Positions 33,666-42,650 are shown, counted from the first letter of the stretch. The stretch: 64,000 nucleotides of DNA from Methylosinus sp. C49 (GCF_009936375.1 NZ_AP022334.1:1-64000), one strand, 5' to 3'. Notes: generated from the letters alone by a model not told the origin. Made by a program: numbers and translations.

Positions 33666-34103
33666 TTATCGATGGGTGATGGAAACGACGCGCTCGCGGA
33701 CGATTGCGCGGAGACCGAGCGGACGGATCGCGTCGCGGAGCACGCTCGGCCATGCTCGTCCGCCGCGCCAATCGACGATGGCGTTTCGATCGGCCTCGTG
33801 GGTGAAGCTGACTTTGATCGGCGCGGGGACAATTTGTCGCACCGCGAAGGAGAGAGGTATGGCCGTCCCGAAACCTCGCGCCAGCGGACGCTTTGGCGTG
33901 GAATGGTCTATTTTGGTTTTCTTCGACGGCGAAGTCGCCGGGCGTGTGGGCGTCGGTGGGCGCTGCGGGGCTTCGGTGGGCGTCGTCGCCGAGGAAACCG
34001 GCCCTTGTTCGGTTGGAAGCAAGGAGAAATCGGCTTTCGCAGGGTCATGAAGACATATTAAAACCAGGGTCGGGCAGATGCGCAGGATCGTTGAGGCTCG
34101 CAT
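33666..34103 (-). CDS. Exported protein with TcpQ/secretin-N0-like end
   Basis: A 145-residue protein with a signal peptide (residues 1-24, ending AKA), a Pro/Thr-rich linker and a C-terminal domain of about 65 residues (LSFAVRQIVPAPIKVSF, then WPSVLRDAIRPLGLRAIV and VVSITHR). That domain looks like the small fold shared by TcpQ, DotD and secretin N0 domains. It may be a second DotD-type outer-membrane-complex protein. It is transcribed divergently from the XRE regulator. Confidence 0.6.
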   Translation of the reverse strand: MRASTILRICPTLVLICLHDPAKADFSLLPTEQGPVSSATTPTEAPQRPPTPTRPATSPSKKTKIDHSTPKRPLARGFGTAIPLSFAVRQIVPAPIKVSFTHEADRNAIVDWRGGRAWPSVLRDAIRPLGLRAIVRERVVSITHR

Positions 34104-34143
34104 GGGGAACGTCTCCGTTGATCCGGGGAGCGTGCGAGCGGTC

Positions 34144-34152
34144 TGCGCGAAT
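34144..34152 (-). promoter_or_regulatory. Recurring T4SS upstream motif between divergent genes
   Basis: ATTCGCGCA on the minus strand, 41 nt before the start at 34103 and in the gap shared with the XRE regulator at 34313. With its flanks it matches the 51568 copy over CATTCGCGCAGA and a following CGC. Confidence 0.5.
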
Positions 34153-34312
34153 GACCACGGTGAATCGACGATCTCGACGCGGGTCTGCCGCTATCGGGAG
34201 ATCGATTCTGGAATCCAGATCATTTGGGACGCGGAATTGTCGGCTGCGTGTACTAGTTGCCAGATATGAAGCACATCGAAAAAGTCACCGGGGAGAGACG
34301 AGGCGCTGGGCG

Positions 34313-34753
34313 ATGGTCAAGAAAAAAAAGGAAGAGCAACAACCAGATGACAAAGAGCAGGAGGAGAATAGAGACGAGTTCCTGGTGGCGATCGGAGAGC
34401 GAATCCGGGCTTTGAGAACGTCGCACGGGTGGACGCAACGCACGCTCGGCGATCGATGCGGCATGGCTGCGACCGCTATCTACCTGATCGAAAAAGGAAC
34501 GCAGAACAGCTCTCTCACGACGCTGAAAAAGGTGACTTCGGCGTTGGGAGTGACGGTGGCAACGGTGCTGCCGGAGGCTGAGAGGGGAGTCGAAATGTCG
34601 TTTCGACTGTCGGAAAATTTGACGAACAGATCGGAAGAGCTGCTGGAAACGCTTCGCTCTCGCCGCAAGTCCGTGGACGCTTCGTTCGAGGAGATCGAAA
34701 AAAAGGTTCTCGTCTACCTTGAGCTGATGAAGGACCTGGAGGCCCCGAAATAG
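34313..34753 (+). CDS. XRE-family (Cro/CI-like) transcriptional regulator
   Basis: A 146-residue protein from ATG 34313. A Lys/Glu-rich leader (1-25) is followed by an HTH_3 domain (about 27-85: IGERIRALRTSHGWTQRTLG, IYLIEKGTQNSSLTTLKKV). The C-terminal third is a charged coiled coil likely used for dimerisation. Its place between the divergent blocks of the secretion locus makes it the prime candidate for the factor that reads the repeated ATTCGCGCA motif. That link is inference. Confidence 0.85.
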   Translation: MVKKKKEEQQPDDKEQEENRDEFLVAIGERIRALRTSHGWTQRTLGDRCGMAATAIYLIEKGTQNSSLTTLKKVTSALGVTVATVLPEAERGVEMSFRLSENLTNRSEELLETLRSRRKSVDASFEEIEKKVLVYLELMKDLEAPK

Positions 34754-34784
34754 CATCTGACAACAGCGTCTAATATATGGTGCG

Positions 34785-34812
34785 TTGACGCTCTTGTTAA
34801 ACGGTGTTATCG
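34785..34812 (+). promoter_or_regulatory. Possible sigma70-type promoter
   Basis: TTGACG (34785-34790) and TTATCG (34807-34812) are separated by 16 bases, about 30 nt before the start at 34844. Only the -35 is good, and the local sequence is AT-rich for this window. Confidence 0.35.
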
Positions 34813-34843
34813 GTCTGCTTCGGTGAGAGCCGGAGCAGACGCC

Positions 34844-36187
34844 ATGCTCGATTGCGACCGTTCATTCGAAACATCCATTTTCAAAGCCACGCCCCATGAG
34901 GCGGGATTGCTTTTGGCGCTATTGGGCCGCGAATTGGCCAGCGCCGAAGGCCTCATCGACGGAATGTTGCGCGTCGGTCTCGGCGTCGACGCCATCGCAG
35001 CCTATTTGGGCTGTGCGCGAACAACCATCCTCGACGAAATCTCAGACCGTGGGATTCCCATCGGCCTGGCTCAGCTCGACAAGCCATTCCGGCCGCGCAA
35101 GAACGCCTGGCCGCTGATGGATCACACGCTGTTCATCGTCGGATGGACCTGCGGCGTGCAAATCCCGGCTTTGGCCGAATTACTCGGGCGTTCCGCGGGT
35201 TCGCTCTATGGAAAGCGCCGTCGCATCGGCTTGCCGACACGTCGTGTGGCGACGGCGGAGGGCCGCAGGAAGCCCAAGCAGCCAAAGAAATCCAGCGCCG
35301 CATCGGCGACGACGCCCGATGCCGCGTCCTTACCTGCGACGACAAAACGGAAGCGAACACGTCGTCAGCCGTCCCCCGAAGCAGTCGCACTACCGACGCT
35401 GGATGCGACGTCGGAAACACTGCAGACGGCGCCGGACGTCTCATTGACGACTATAGTTTCTCCCGCTCGCCTCATGGCCGAAACGGCTCCGACGACTGAG
35501 GAAATACCGGCGCCGCAAGTGAACCCGGGGGACTCGTCACTCGCCACGTCTCATTCCGATCGCCCTTCCGAGCCCCAAATCGAAGGGCCGCTCGCCGGCG
35601 CCAAAGAGAAAAACCAGCGCACTTCGCGACAAGCGAAGCCGTTGACATCGTTCGCCGAGACGCATCCCGCGTGGCATGCCGCGACCGAGGACTTCAAGGC
35701 TAACTGGCTTCCGCATGATGTGGCGATCATTGGCCGTCCCGCCATCGAAAAGAAAATTCGTACGGCTGTCGGGATACTGGGCGGAATGAGTAAGGCCGCG
35801 ATCAAAGCTGCGACGGGACTGACCCTTCCATGCATAGGCAGCCATGTGTCTCGGATGCATCTCAGCTCGAAGGGCGCGACCAGCTCCACCTTCGATCGGC
35901 AGCGATACGAGGACGCCTTGAAGGTGCTGACCCCGAAAGCGGGCGGCGTGTCGCGGTGCTTGATATTCCGTGCGCCCGGAGACCATCGCCCCAACGTCGT
36001 GGACGAGAGCAACGAAAGAAGACGAAAAGCAGCGATAGGAACGATAGGAAAGATCGCGAAGCACGCCGACGAATTCGTCGAGGAGAAGCTGAAACACGAG
36101 CCGTGGTGGACCGGGATCGAGGTTCGCAACGGCGTGCGCTTGTCCGCCGTTCCCAGCCTGTCGAAGCAGTTCGAGTTCACGATATAG
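34844..36187 (+). CDS. Putative DNA-binding protein with disordered centre
   Basis: From ATG 34844 the protein has 447 residues. The N-terminal region (about 10-130) contains two helix-turn-helix-like segments (GVDAIAAYLGCARTTILDEI and IPALAELLGRSAGSLYGKR). Residues 135-280 are a Pro/Thr/Lys-rich disordered stretch. The C-terminal part (about 285-447) has another HTH-like piece (MSKAAIKAATGL) and a basic end. It may be a plasmid or ICE regulator or nucleoid-type protein. No family recognised. Confidence 0.65.
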   Translation: MLDCDRSFETSIFKATPHEAGLLLALLGRELASAEGLIDGMLRVGLGVDAIAAYLGCARTTILDEISDRGIPIGLAQLDKPFRPRKNAWPLMDHTLFIVGWTCGVQIPALAELLGRSAGSLYGKRRRIGLPTRRVATAEGRRKPKQPKKSSAASATTPDAASLPATTKRKRTRRQPSPEAVALPTLDATSETLQTAPDVSLTTIVSPARLMAETAPTTEEIPAPQVNPGDSSLATSHSDRPSEPQIEGPLAGAKEKNQRTSRQAKPLTSFAETHPAWHAATEDFKANWLPHDVAIIGRPAIEKKIRTAVGILGGMSKAAIKAATGLTLPCIGSHVSRMHLSSKGATSSTFDRQRYEDALKVLTPKAGGVSRCLIFRAPGDHRPNVVDESNERRRKAAIGTIGKIAKHADEFVEEKLKHEPWWTGIEVRNGVRLSAVPSLSKQFEFTI

Positions 36188-36502
36188 ACTTCGTCTGCGA
36201 CAGCGTCCCGATAAAGCTGACTTCGCTTGCACGCACTCTCCTGCGCGAACGGTAAGCGCTACGCGTGACCCGACGGCGCCGTGACGCACGTCCCGGGAAT
36301 CGCCGCGCGAACGTGTCGCTCGATCTGGACGATTGCGACGATTGCGACGCAGCGTTTCTAGGCGCATCGCCGTAGCGCGCGCTTCGCGAGAGACGTCGAC
36401 GTCCCTCGTCGAAAATTTGCGGATACACAATTTGTCGCTTCAAATTCGCACGCACCCTCTCGATGATCGTCGACGTCAAATCTTTTCGAGAGGGATGGTT
36501 TC
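36188..36502. other. Intergenic stretch with shared promoter-region blocks
   Basis: No gene. It contains a 20-base block at 36305-36324 nearly identical to 42053-42072, an ATTCGCAC variant of the recurring motif at 36444-36451, and CAAATCTTTT at 36477-36486, which also occurs at 42090-42099. These precede dotI here and icmD there. Confidence 0.5.
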
Positions 36503-37129
36503 ATGCAAAACGAGCACGCCGCGATCAACCGCCGATTGTCCGATCCGGATTTTCAGGCGTCTCTTCTATCGAGGTCCATCGGACTCGCGCTCGGACTGTC
36601 GCTGCTGACGACGGTCTTTATCGCGCATGACGTGTATCTGTGGACGCATCCGCCGACCCCGAAATATTTCGTGATCGACGGACGGAAAACGCGCGAGGTC
36701 ACCGCGCTCGACACGCCGATCGTCGACGACGCGCAGCTGCTCGATTGGTCGACGCGCGCCGCGCTCGCGCCTTACAACATCAACTACAATGATTATCCGC
36801 AGCAGCTCTCCGCTGCGAGCCGGAAATTCTCCAAGCGCGGCTGGAACAGTTTCGCCACCAGCGTGATGGACACCAAGAATTTCGACACGATGAAGCGGTC
36901 GATGCTGCTCTGCTACGCGCAGGCGCAGCGCGCCGCCGTCATCAGCGAAGTCGCCACGATCGCGGGCGCGCTCGCCTACCGCATCCAGGTTCCGATCGTT
37001 CAAACCTGCCAGAACAGCCAGCAGAACATCACGCAAAATCTCGTGATCAAAGCGCTCGTCACGAGAACGAACGAGGAGGATCGCCCGGACGGCTTGGAGA
37101 TCGACGAGCTCGTGGCGGTTCGCCAATAG
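36503..37129 (+). CDS. dotI: DotI/IcmL/TraM-family T4SS inner-membrane protein
   Basis: A 208-residue protein with one N-terminal membrane helix (about 25-47) and a periplasmic domain with WSTRAALAPYNINYNDYPQQ and FSKRGWNSFATSVMD, the pattern of DotI/IcmL. DotI forms the inner-membrane ring associated with DotO. It begins the core run dotI-dotH-dotG, in the same order as traM-traN-traO of IncI plasmids. Confidence 0.93.
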   Translation: MQNEHAAINRRLSDPDFQASLLSRSIGLALGLSLLTTVFIAHDVYLWTHPPTPKYFVIDGRKTREVTALDTPIVDDAQLLDWSTRAALAPYNINYNDYPQQLSAASRKFSKRGWNSFATSVMDTKNFDTMKRSMLLCYAQAQRAAVISEVATIAGALAYRIQVPIVQTCQNSQQNITQNLVIKALVTRTNEEDRPDGLEIDELVAVRQ

Positions 37130-37145
37130 CAACGAGGGCAAAAAG

Positions 37146-38102
37146 ATGCAGCACAAGCGAATATCATTTGGCGTGGCGCTCGTCCTATTGGCGAGCGCTT
37201 CGCCGTGCCTGGCGCAACAATCGGCGGGCCTTCCTGGAACTGCCGATGGCGGAGGCGTGCAGGCGACGGGGACGGCCGATCGCGCCGCGAACATCATTCC
37301 CCTGACGCCCGGAATGATCCGGGATCTGGGCAAGCGCTTCGGCGACAACAAGCGTGCGCAGGAGCAGGCGACGACGGAGTTCGCGGCGCCGGCGAGCCGG
37401 CGCGTCAATGTGTCCTTCGCGCCGGGGCAGGCGGTCAACATCATCCAGACGGTCAAGGGCTATCCGACGGCGATCTCTTTCTTCGACCGCACCGGCGAGC
37501 CATGGCCGATCCAATGGGACACGAACAGCAATCCCGCGGCCGTGACCGACGGCGGGAATTGCAACACGGGCCAGAACGCCAGCGGTCCCGCGGTCGCCGC
37601 TACGGGCTTTTATGTCTGCACGCCGGCCAAAGGATCGAACGTCCTGGAGATCACGCCGATGTCGCTACAGCCGCGCGGCGGTCTCGTGGTGACGCTGCAG
37701 GGCGCTCCGAAGCCGATCAGCTTTCTGTTGATCGGCGGCGGCGGTCGCTACGACGCCGATATTTCGATCCAGGTGGCGGAGCGCGGCCCGAATGCGAAGG
37801 CGGGGACCGTGCGCGCGAGCGCGCCGGATACGGCCGCCCCGTTCCTCACCGCCATGCTCGACGGCGTTCCGCCGGCCGAAGCGACCCCTATGTCGGTCCG
37901 AGGCGTCTCTCCCGACGAGCTGCGCGCCTGGCGGCTCGGCGATCGCGTCTATCTGCGCACGCGTCTCACCTTGATCTCCCCGGAGTGGACGGCGTCCGAG
38001 GCGGCCGAAGGAGGCCTCACCGTCTACCAGCTTCCCGCGACGCCGGTCGTGCTGCTCTCCCATCAGGGACGCACCGTTTCGGCCTCTTTGACGGAGGATT
38101 GA
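37146..38102 (+). CDS. dotH: DotH/IcmK/TraN-family outer-membrane core protein
   Basis: A 318-residue protein with a signal peptide (ending CLAQQ). The DotH-type middle is visible: FAPGQAVNIIQTVKGYPTAI, FDRTGEPWPIQWD, and the later LTPMSLQPRGGLVV region with the conserved strand pattern. DotH builds the outer-membrane cap with DotC, DotD and DotG. It directly abuts dotG (TGA then ATG). Confidence 0.92.
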   Translation: MQHKRISFGVALVLLASASPCLAQQSAGLPGTADGGGVQATGTADRAANIIPLTPGMIRDLGKRFGDNKRAQEQATTEFAAPASRRVNVSFAPGQAVNIIQTVKGYPTAISFFDRTGEPWPIQWDTNSNPAAVTDGGNCNTGQNASGPAVAATGFYVCTPAKGSNVLEITPMSLQPRGGLVVTLQGAPKPISFLLIGGGGRYDADISIQVAERGPNAKAGTVRASAPDTAAPFLTAMLDGVPPAEATPMSVRGVSPDELRAWRLGDRVYLRTRLTLISPEWTASEAAEGGLTVYQLPATPVVLLSHQGRTVSASLTED

Positions 38103-39428
38103 ATGTCCGAGCTGTTTTCCAAGATCCCGCTGCTGTCGCAGATTCGCGAGTTCAATCGAGGCGGGCGGGGCGGCCCGGCTCGGATCGTCACGATCGCCGT
38201 GGTCGGCGTGTCGATGACCGCGCTGCTCGTCGGCGTCTCTTCGATCTCACATCCGACTCTCCCCGAGTCGTCGGTCGCCAAAATGCCGGAGGTCGACCCG
38301 CTGCCGGGCGGCATGCACAGCAATCCTGCGCAGGACGCGCTGCTGAAGCGTCATGCGCAGAGCCAAGCGGACAAAGCGCTCGCGTCGGGGGAGTCCTATA
38401 CGCCGCCTTTGCCCGCGGCCGCGCCGCTGCGGCTCGTCGATCGGCGTCAGCCCGAGGAGATCGCCGCGTCGGAGCCCCCGCCCGAGCCGGCGGTGGTCCC
38501 GATTCCTGAACCAGCGCCGATTTACGTCCCTCCCGAGCATCCACAGGAAGAGGCTCCGCGTGTGGAGCAGATCGCCGCCAGCGAGCCCACGAACACGAAC
38601 GCCAGCGCTGGAGTGAACGACGAGCAATTCAAGCAGGCTGTGAGCGATCTGTTCAAGCAGTGGGAAGGACGGCCACCGCGCACGGATCTGGTGTTGGCGC
38701 CGGCGACGGATGTTCGAGACGATCTCGCGCCGGGGCAGGGCAACCGCGTCGAGCCGCGCGCCACGAGCGCGCGCTCGGCGCCGCCGGCGCAACAACAGCA
38801 ACGCGCGGCGGAAAACGTCTTGGTCCCGGCGGGACGCGGCGTCTACGCCCATACGGTGCTCTCGGTCAATTCCGACACGGGAGGGCCGATCGTCCTGCAG
38901 GCGGACACGGGACCGCTGGCGGGCGACCGAATGATCGGGACCTTCTCCAAGAACCAGGCGGTCGGCGCGCTGTTCGGCGACACCGAGCGGCTCATTGTCC
39001 GGATCAATTCGGTCGAGCACCACGGGCAAACGATAAACGTGCAAGGCCTGGTGATCGCGCCGGACAGCATGGAGACCGCCGTCGCGACCAGCGTCGATCA
39101 GCATTACATCGAGCGCTTCGCTCTGCCGACGGCGGCGGCCTTCGTCGCCGGTCTCGGGCAGGCCATCGCGCTGTCGAACTCGACGATCGGCTACACGCCG
39201 TTCGGAGGCATGATCCAGAGCTACGGCAAGCTCAATTTCCGAGAGCAGGCCGGCATCGCCGGCGGCGCGGCGGCGGCGCAGATCGGACAGACGCTGCAAC
39301 AGCAAACGCCGAAGGGAGCGACCGTCTTTCTCGCCGCCAATGCGGGCGTCGGCGTCATCTTCTTGTCCAATGTCGTCGCGGCGCCGGAGACAGCGAGCGT
39401 CGATCCCGCGAGTCTCAACACGAAGTAG
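38103..39428 (+). CDS. dotG: DotG/IcmE/TraO-family VirB10-like channel protein
   Basis: A 441-residue protein with one membrane helix near residue 32-50, a Pro-rich periplasmic spacer (about 100-230) and a C-terminal VirB10/TrbI-like domain (about 245-435: LVPAGRGVYAHTVLSVNSD, REQAGIAGGAAAAQIG, ATVFLAANAGVGVIFL). DotG spans both membranes. Legionella DotG is much longer because of a repeat region; this version lacks those repeats, as in IncI TraO. Confidence 0.92.
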   Translation: MSELFSKIPLLSQIREFNRGGRGGPARIVTIAVVGVSMTALLVGVSSISHPTLPESSVAKMPEVDPLPGGMHSNPAQDALLKRHAQSQADKALASGESYTPPLPAAAPLRLVDRRQPEEIAASEPPPEPAVVPIPEPAPIYVPPEHPQEEAPRVEQIAASEPTNTNASAGVNDEQFKQAVSDLFKQWEGRPPRTDLVLAPATDVRDDLAPGQGNRVEPRATSARSAPPAQQQQRAAENVLVPAGRGVYAHTVLSVNSDTGGPIVLQADTGPLAGDRMIGTFSKNQAVGALFGDTERLIVRINSVEHHGQTINVQGLVIAPDSMETAVATSVDQHYIERFALPTAAAFVAGLGQAIALSNSTIGYTPFGGMIQSYGKLNFREQAGIAGGAAAAQIGQTLQQQTPKGATVFLAANAGVGVIFLSNVVAAPETASVDPASLNTK

Positions 39429-39438
39429 GAGAAGACCG

Positions 39439-40887
39439 ATGAGCGATGTCGCCGCCAATCTACATTTCGTCGAACGCGACGAAGACAAAGGGCTCGCGCT
39501 GGGCCTACCGGAGTCGGACGTCGAGACGGCGCCGAACAAGCCCGCGTCCGAGGTGGACAAGGGTTCTGACAAGCAAACGCTGGCCGCGTCGATCGCGACC
39601 AGCTTCGCGCGCATCCGCACGAAATTCCTCAGTCCCCGAGGAAAGCCCATCGACGCCGCGGCGAAGGAGGAGCCGCCTCTCTCGGGAACAGGCGCCGACA
39701 CGGACGTCGATCCGAACGCCCCGCGCGTCGCCGAGGCTGATCCGGCTCTGCGCGCCGCAGAAAAGAAGTCGCGGACGAATCTCTTCGATCCGTTCGACCG
39801 CTACAAGCTCGTGACGTCGGTGTCCCTCGCGGCTCTCGGCGTCGCGACCATCACCGCAGTCGCTCTTTTGCCGAATAGCGGAGCGGTCGAGGGCGGGGTG
39901 ATGGAGAAAGGCGCCGACGCCGGGCTCATGGCGCCGGCGTCGAAGCTCGCTTCCGTCCCGCCGAATGAGCGCGGCGAGCCAATCTTGGAAATTCCCGCGG
40001 AGTCCCCTCCTCAGAGGATCAAAGAGGAGGTCAGGGCGTTCTGGACCCCCGAGGAAGTTCGCAAGGCGTCTACGGGACCGCTCACGGCGCCCGCGCCCGC
40101 CGCCGCGTCGCCGTCCGTCGTCTCGGAAATCGGCGTAAGGCCGCCGCCGACTGCGACTCCCGAAGGCCCGAAAGCCGCGCCTGTCGTCGCCGCCGTCGTC
40201 GCCGCAAAGGCGACCGCTGCGCCGCCGCCGGCGCTGCCCGTTTCGGTCGCCGCCCCTGTCGCTACCGCGGTGCCCGCCACGGCGAGCGAAGCTCCCGCGA
40301 AGGCGAGGGAGGAGGGGATCAAGCGCTTCGCGTCATTGCCGCCGGACGCGCCCGTCAAGGCGGAAGAGAAGCAGCTGGAGATGGAAACGAGACTGTTCGG
40401 CATGATCACCGAGCTCTCGACACTGGTGCGCCGCACCAGGGAGGAGATCGCCACTCTGCAGGACAGCGACAAGAGAGCGGCGCGCGCGATCGAGGCGAAG
40501 CTGAACGATTTCGAGCGCCGGCTGAACCTCGGCGAGGCGCAACGCTCGCTCGACGCGGCGAAGGCCACGCCGACGTCTCCGCCGGAACCGGCGAGCCCGC
40601 CGCCCGCGGCGCCCGCCGCGCGGCCGGCGACGGGGATGAAAGGCGTCGTCCCGGCGTCGCTGTCGACGAAGAACGAGCCCGACACTCCCACACCGCCCGC
40701 CCGATATCGCGTGCAGGCGGCTTCGCCGGGCCTCGCCATGTTGGCCGAGCTCGATCGCAGTGGCGACGAGATCGCCCCGTTGCAAATCGGGATCGGAGCG
40801 CATGTGCCGGGCTATGGGCGCGTCACCAAGATCAGCCAGCGCGGAACAGAATGGGTCGTGCAGACGGAGAAGGGGCCGATTCGCTGA
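39439..40887 (+). CDS. TraP-like (DotF/IcmG position) T4SS protein
   Basis: From ATG 39439 the protein has 482 residues: a cytosolic N terminus of about 125 residues, one membrane helix (LVTSVSLAALGVATITAVAL), a long Pro/Ala-rich spacer, a coiled coil (about 310-375) and a C-terminal PilP-like module (RYRVQAASPGLAML, IGAHVPGYGRVTKI). This is TraP architecture. DotF/IcmG holds the equivalent place in Legionella. Frames that start earlier lie inside dotG. Confidence 0.75.
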   Translation: MSDVAANLHFVERDEDKGLALGLPESDVETAPNKPASEVDKGSDKQTLAASIATSFARIRTKFLSPRGKPIDAAAKEEPPLSGTGADTDVDPNAPRVAEADPALRAAEKKSRTNLFDPFDRYKLVTSVSLAALGVATITAVALLPNSGAVEGGVMEKGADAGLMAPASKLASVPPNERGEPILEIPAESPPQRIKEEVRAFWTPEEVRKASTGPLTAPAPAAASPSVVSEIGVRPPPTATPEGPKAAPVVAAVVAAKATAAPPPALPVSVAAPVATAVPATASEAPAKAREEGIKRFASLPPDAPVKAEEKQLEMETRLFGMITELSTLVRRTREEIATLQDSDKRAARAIEAKLNDFERRLNLGEAQRSLDAAKATPTSPPEPASPPPAAPAARPATGMKGVVPASLSTKNEPDTPTPPARYRVQAASPGLAMLAELDRSGDEIAPLQIGIGAHVPGYGRVTKISQRGTEWVVQTEKGPIR

Positions 40888-40926
40888 GCGGGTCGGCTTC
40901 GAGGCATTGGGTAGAGGGGGCTGAAC

Positions 40927-41463
40927 GTGCAAGGATTGGTCAACTTTGCAGGAGAGATCGGCAATGCGATTGCGACGCTGTTGCCGACCTTTTGTTATCT
41001 CGCGGCGCTCGGACTGTTCATGTCCGCAGGGTGGGGATTTTGGACGCAGGCGCAAAGCCACAATCCCTATCGCGGCCGTCCCTGGGTTCCGTTCGTGGCG
41101 CTCGTCCTGTCGGGCGCATTCGCCTCGTTTCCGTCGATCCTGACGATGGCGAACAATACGGCGGGAACCAATCTGCAAGTGTCGATCGGCGCCCTGACGA
41201 GCTACACGGCGCCGACCGTCAACGGAAATCTCCTGGGACAGACGCCCGGCGACGCGGTCGTCAATGTCGTGACGCTGTTTCAGGGGTTCTTTCAGGCGGT
41301 CGGCGCAATGTCCTGCTTCTTCGCGATGCTGACCTGGAATGCGGTGATCGCAGGCCGCAGCAATCGCAGCCCCGGCGGCTGCGGCGTGCAGTTCGTATTC
41401 GGGATCATGCTCATCAATGTCGTGACCGTCGCGACATGGCTGGTTTCCGTATTTCGAACGTGA
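40927..41463 (+). CDS. dotE: DotE/IcmC/TraQ-like membrane protein
   Basis: A 178-residue protein with a GTG start and about four membrane helices (18-40, 56-75, 120-138, 150-172). The motif GLFMSAGWGFWTQAQ and the closing GCGVQFVFGIMLINVV are of the IcmC/TraQ type. It follows traP as in IncI plasmids. A gap of 40 nt separates it from the previous gene. Confidence 0.75.
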   Translation: MQGLVNFAGEIGNAIATLLPTFCYLAALGLFMSAGWGFWTQAQSHNPYRGRPWVPFVALVLSGAFASFPSILTMANNTAGTNLQVSIGALTSYTAPTVNGNLLGQTPGDAVVNVVTLFQGFFQAVGAMSCFFAMLTWNAVIAGRSNRSPGGCGVQFVFGIMLINVVTVATWLVSVFRT

Positions 41464-41543
41464 ACCGTCGAGTGCGTCCGTCGATTTGAATTCGCGACGC
41501 AGGCGCCTTTGATCCGAAACCTCAACAGCGCGGAGAAAACATC

Positions 41544-41894
41544 ATGCAGATTGTCGAGAAGCTGAAGCAGCTTCCAATCGTGATCACCTTGGTCGGTTGG
41601 GCGTTGTTCTATTCGTGGTTGTTTTCGATGGCGGGTCTCGGATTGTCGGTCACGACGGTCCTCGATCTCGCTGAGCGGCAGGAGCTGGTGGTGCGCTTCG
41701 CCATGACGATGAGCTTTTATCTCGTGCTAGCGACGTTCGTGAGCTGCGCTGTCTATCTGTTCGTGTTCGCAAGTTGGGCGCGGCACTTTCTCTCCCATGC
41801 GCGTCAATACCGGCTCGCCGACATCGCAATGGTTCCGGCTGTCGGCGTCTGCCTCGCCGGAGTGAGCGCGCTTTTCCTCGGAGGCCCGCAATGA
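41544..41894 (+). CDS. Small T4SS-locus membrane protein
   Basis: A 116-residue protein with three membrane helices (about 12-35, 50-78, 92-112). It lies between the DotE-like and IcmD-like genes and overlaps the next small gene by 4 bp. No family recognised; an integral accessory of the DotE/IcmD group is a guess. Confidence 0.65.
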   Translation: MQIVEKLKQLPIVITLVGWALFYSWLFSMAGLGLSVTTVLDLAERQELVVRFAMTMSFYLVLATFVSCAVYLFVFASWARHFLSHARQYRLADIAMVPAVGVCLAGVSALFLGGPQ

Positions 41895-42031
41895 GGCTGT
41901 TCCTCCATCGCCTCGCGGCGCCAGGAACAACCATTTGCGAGAAGGTCGCGAAGGGTTTGTTTTGGGGGATCGCGATGAACCCCGGCGTGTGGGTGTTCGT
42001 GATCGCTTATCTCTGCGCTCGGCAGCGATAG
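41891..42031 (+). CDS. Very small membrane protein
   Basis: A 46-residue frame that starts in the stop of the preceding gene (ATGA). It has a basic start (MRLFLHRLAAPG) and one hydrophobic helix (GIAMNPGVWVFVIAYL). Tight coupling and the charge distribution support a real protein, but nothing is known of it. Confidence 0.5.
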   Translation: MRLFLHRLAAPGTTICEKVAKGLFWGIAMNPGVWVFVIAYLCARQR

Positions 42032-42135
42032 GCGAAAAAAAATATTTTCGGCGCGCGAACGCGTCGCTCGATATTCGCACAGCTTCGTCCAAATCTTTTT
42101 TTCGAGGGCGTGAGGCGCTCTCTCAATCGAAGGAG

Positions 42136-42546
42136 ATGAACTTGCACACCATCGCCAATATCAAATCCCGCGTGTCGTCCCTGCTCGCTGGCGCGGCGCT
42201 CTCCGTTTCTCTCGGAGAGACGACCGCCTTTGCTCAGGCGGCTGGCCAGACGCTCGGCTCGCAGGTGCAGAGCATTTCGAAGGAGTTCTCGACCGCCGGC
42301 GGCTTCGCGGGCTCGACCGCTATGTATGTCGCCGCTCTGGTGACGTTCGTGGCCGGCGTTTGGTTTCTTTGGCAGTCGCGTCAGCCGGAGAACCGCGAGA
42401 GCGGGAAAGTCGCCGCCGGTCTCACGGGTCTCGTGCTGACCGGCCTGTTCGTCGCCGGCGGCTCGTGGATTCAGAAGGCCTCCTACACGACCACTGGCGC
42501 GGGCGCGAAAGTGACCGACCAGGCCGGCGTCATCACCTTCCAGTGA
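42136..42546 (+). CDS. icmD: IcmD/DotP/TraR-like membrane protein
   Basis: A 136-residue protein with a signal peptide (ending AFAQA) and two membrane helices (about 60-80 and 94-112) separated by a charged turn (RQPENRESGK). This fits IcmD/TraR. The start is ambiguous: AAGGAG ends directly before ATG 42136, while a TTG at 42142 has ideal spacing, so the true start may be two codons later. Confidence 0.75.
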   Translation: MNLHTIANIKSRVSSLLAGAALSVSLGETTAFAQAAGQTLGSQVQSISKEFSTAGGFAGSTAMYVAALVTFVAGVWFLWQSRQPENRESGKVAAGLTGLVLTGLFVAGGSWIQKASYTTTGAGAKVTDQAGVITFQ

Positions 42547-42605
42547 CGCCCAATGCTCTCCTGTCCCGCGCCGGCGTAACGCGGCGAGGGGCAGGGGAGA
42601 AAAAG

Positions 42606-42650
42606 GTCCTCGCCGGTCGTTCGGTCGTAGAACCGAAGGCCGGCGAGGAC
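42606..42650 (+). promoter_or_regulatory. Compound hairpin between icmD and icmJ
   Basis: GTCCTCGCCGG (42606-42616) pairs with CCGGCGAGGAC (42640-42650), an 11-bp perfect stem. Inside it TTCGGT (42620-42625) pairs with ACCGAA (42632-42637). No T-run follows. It may attenuate, stabilise or process the transcript between the two genes. Confidence 0.6.
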
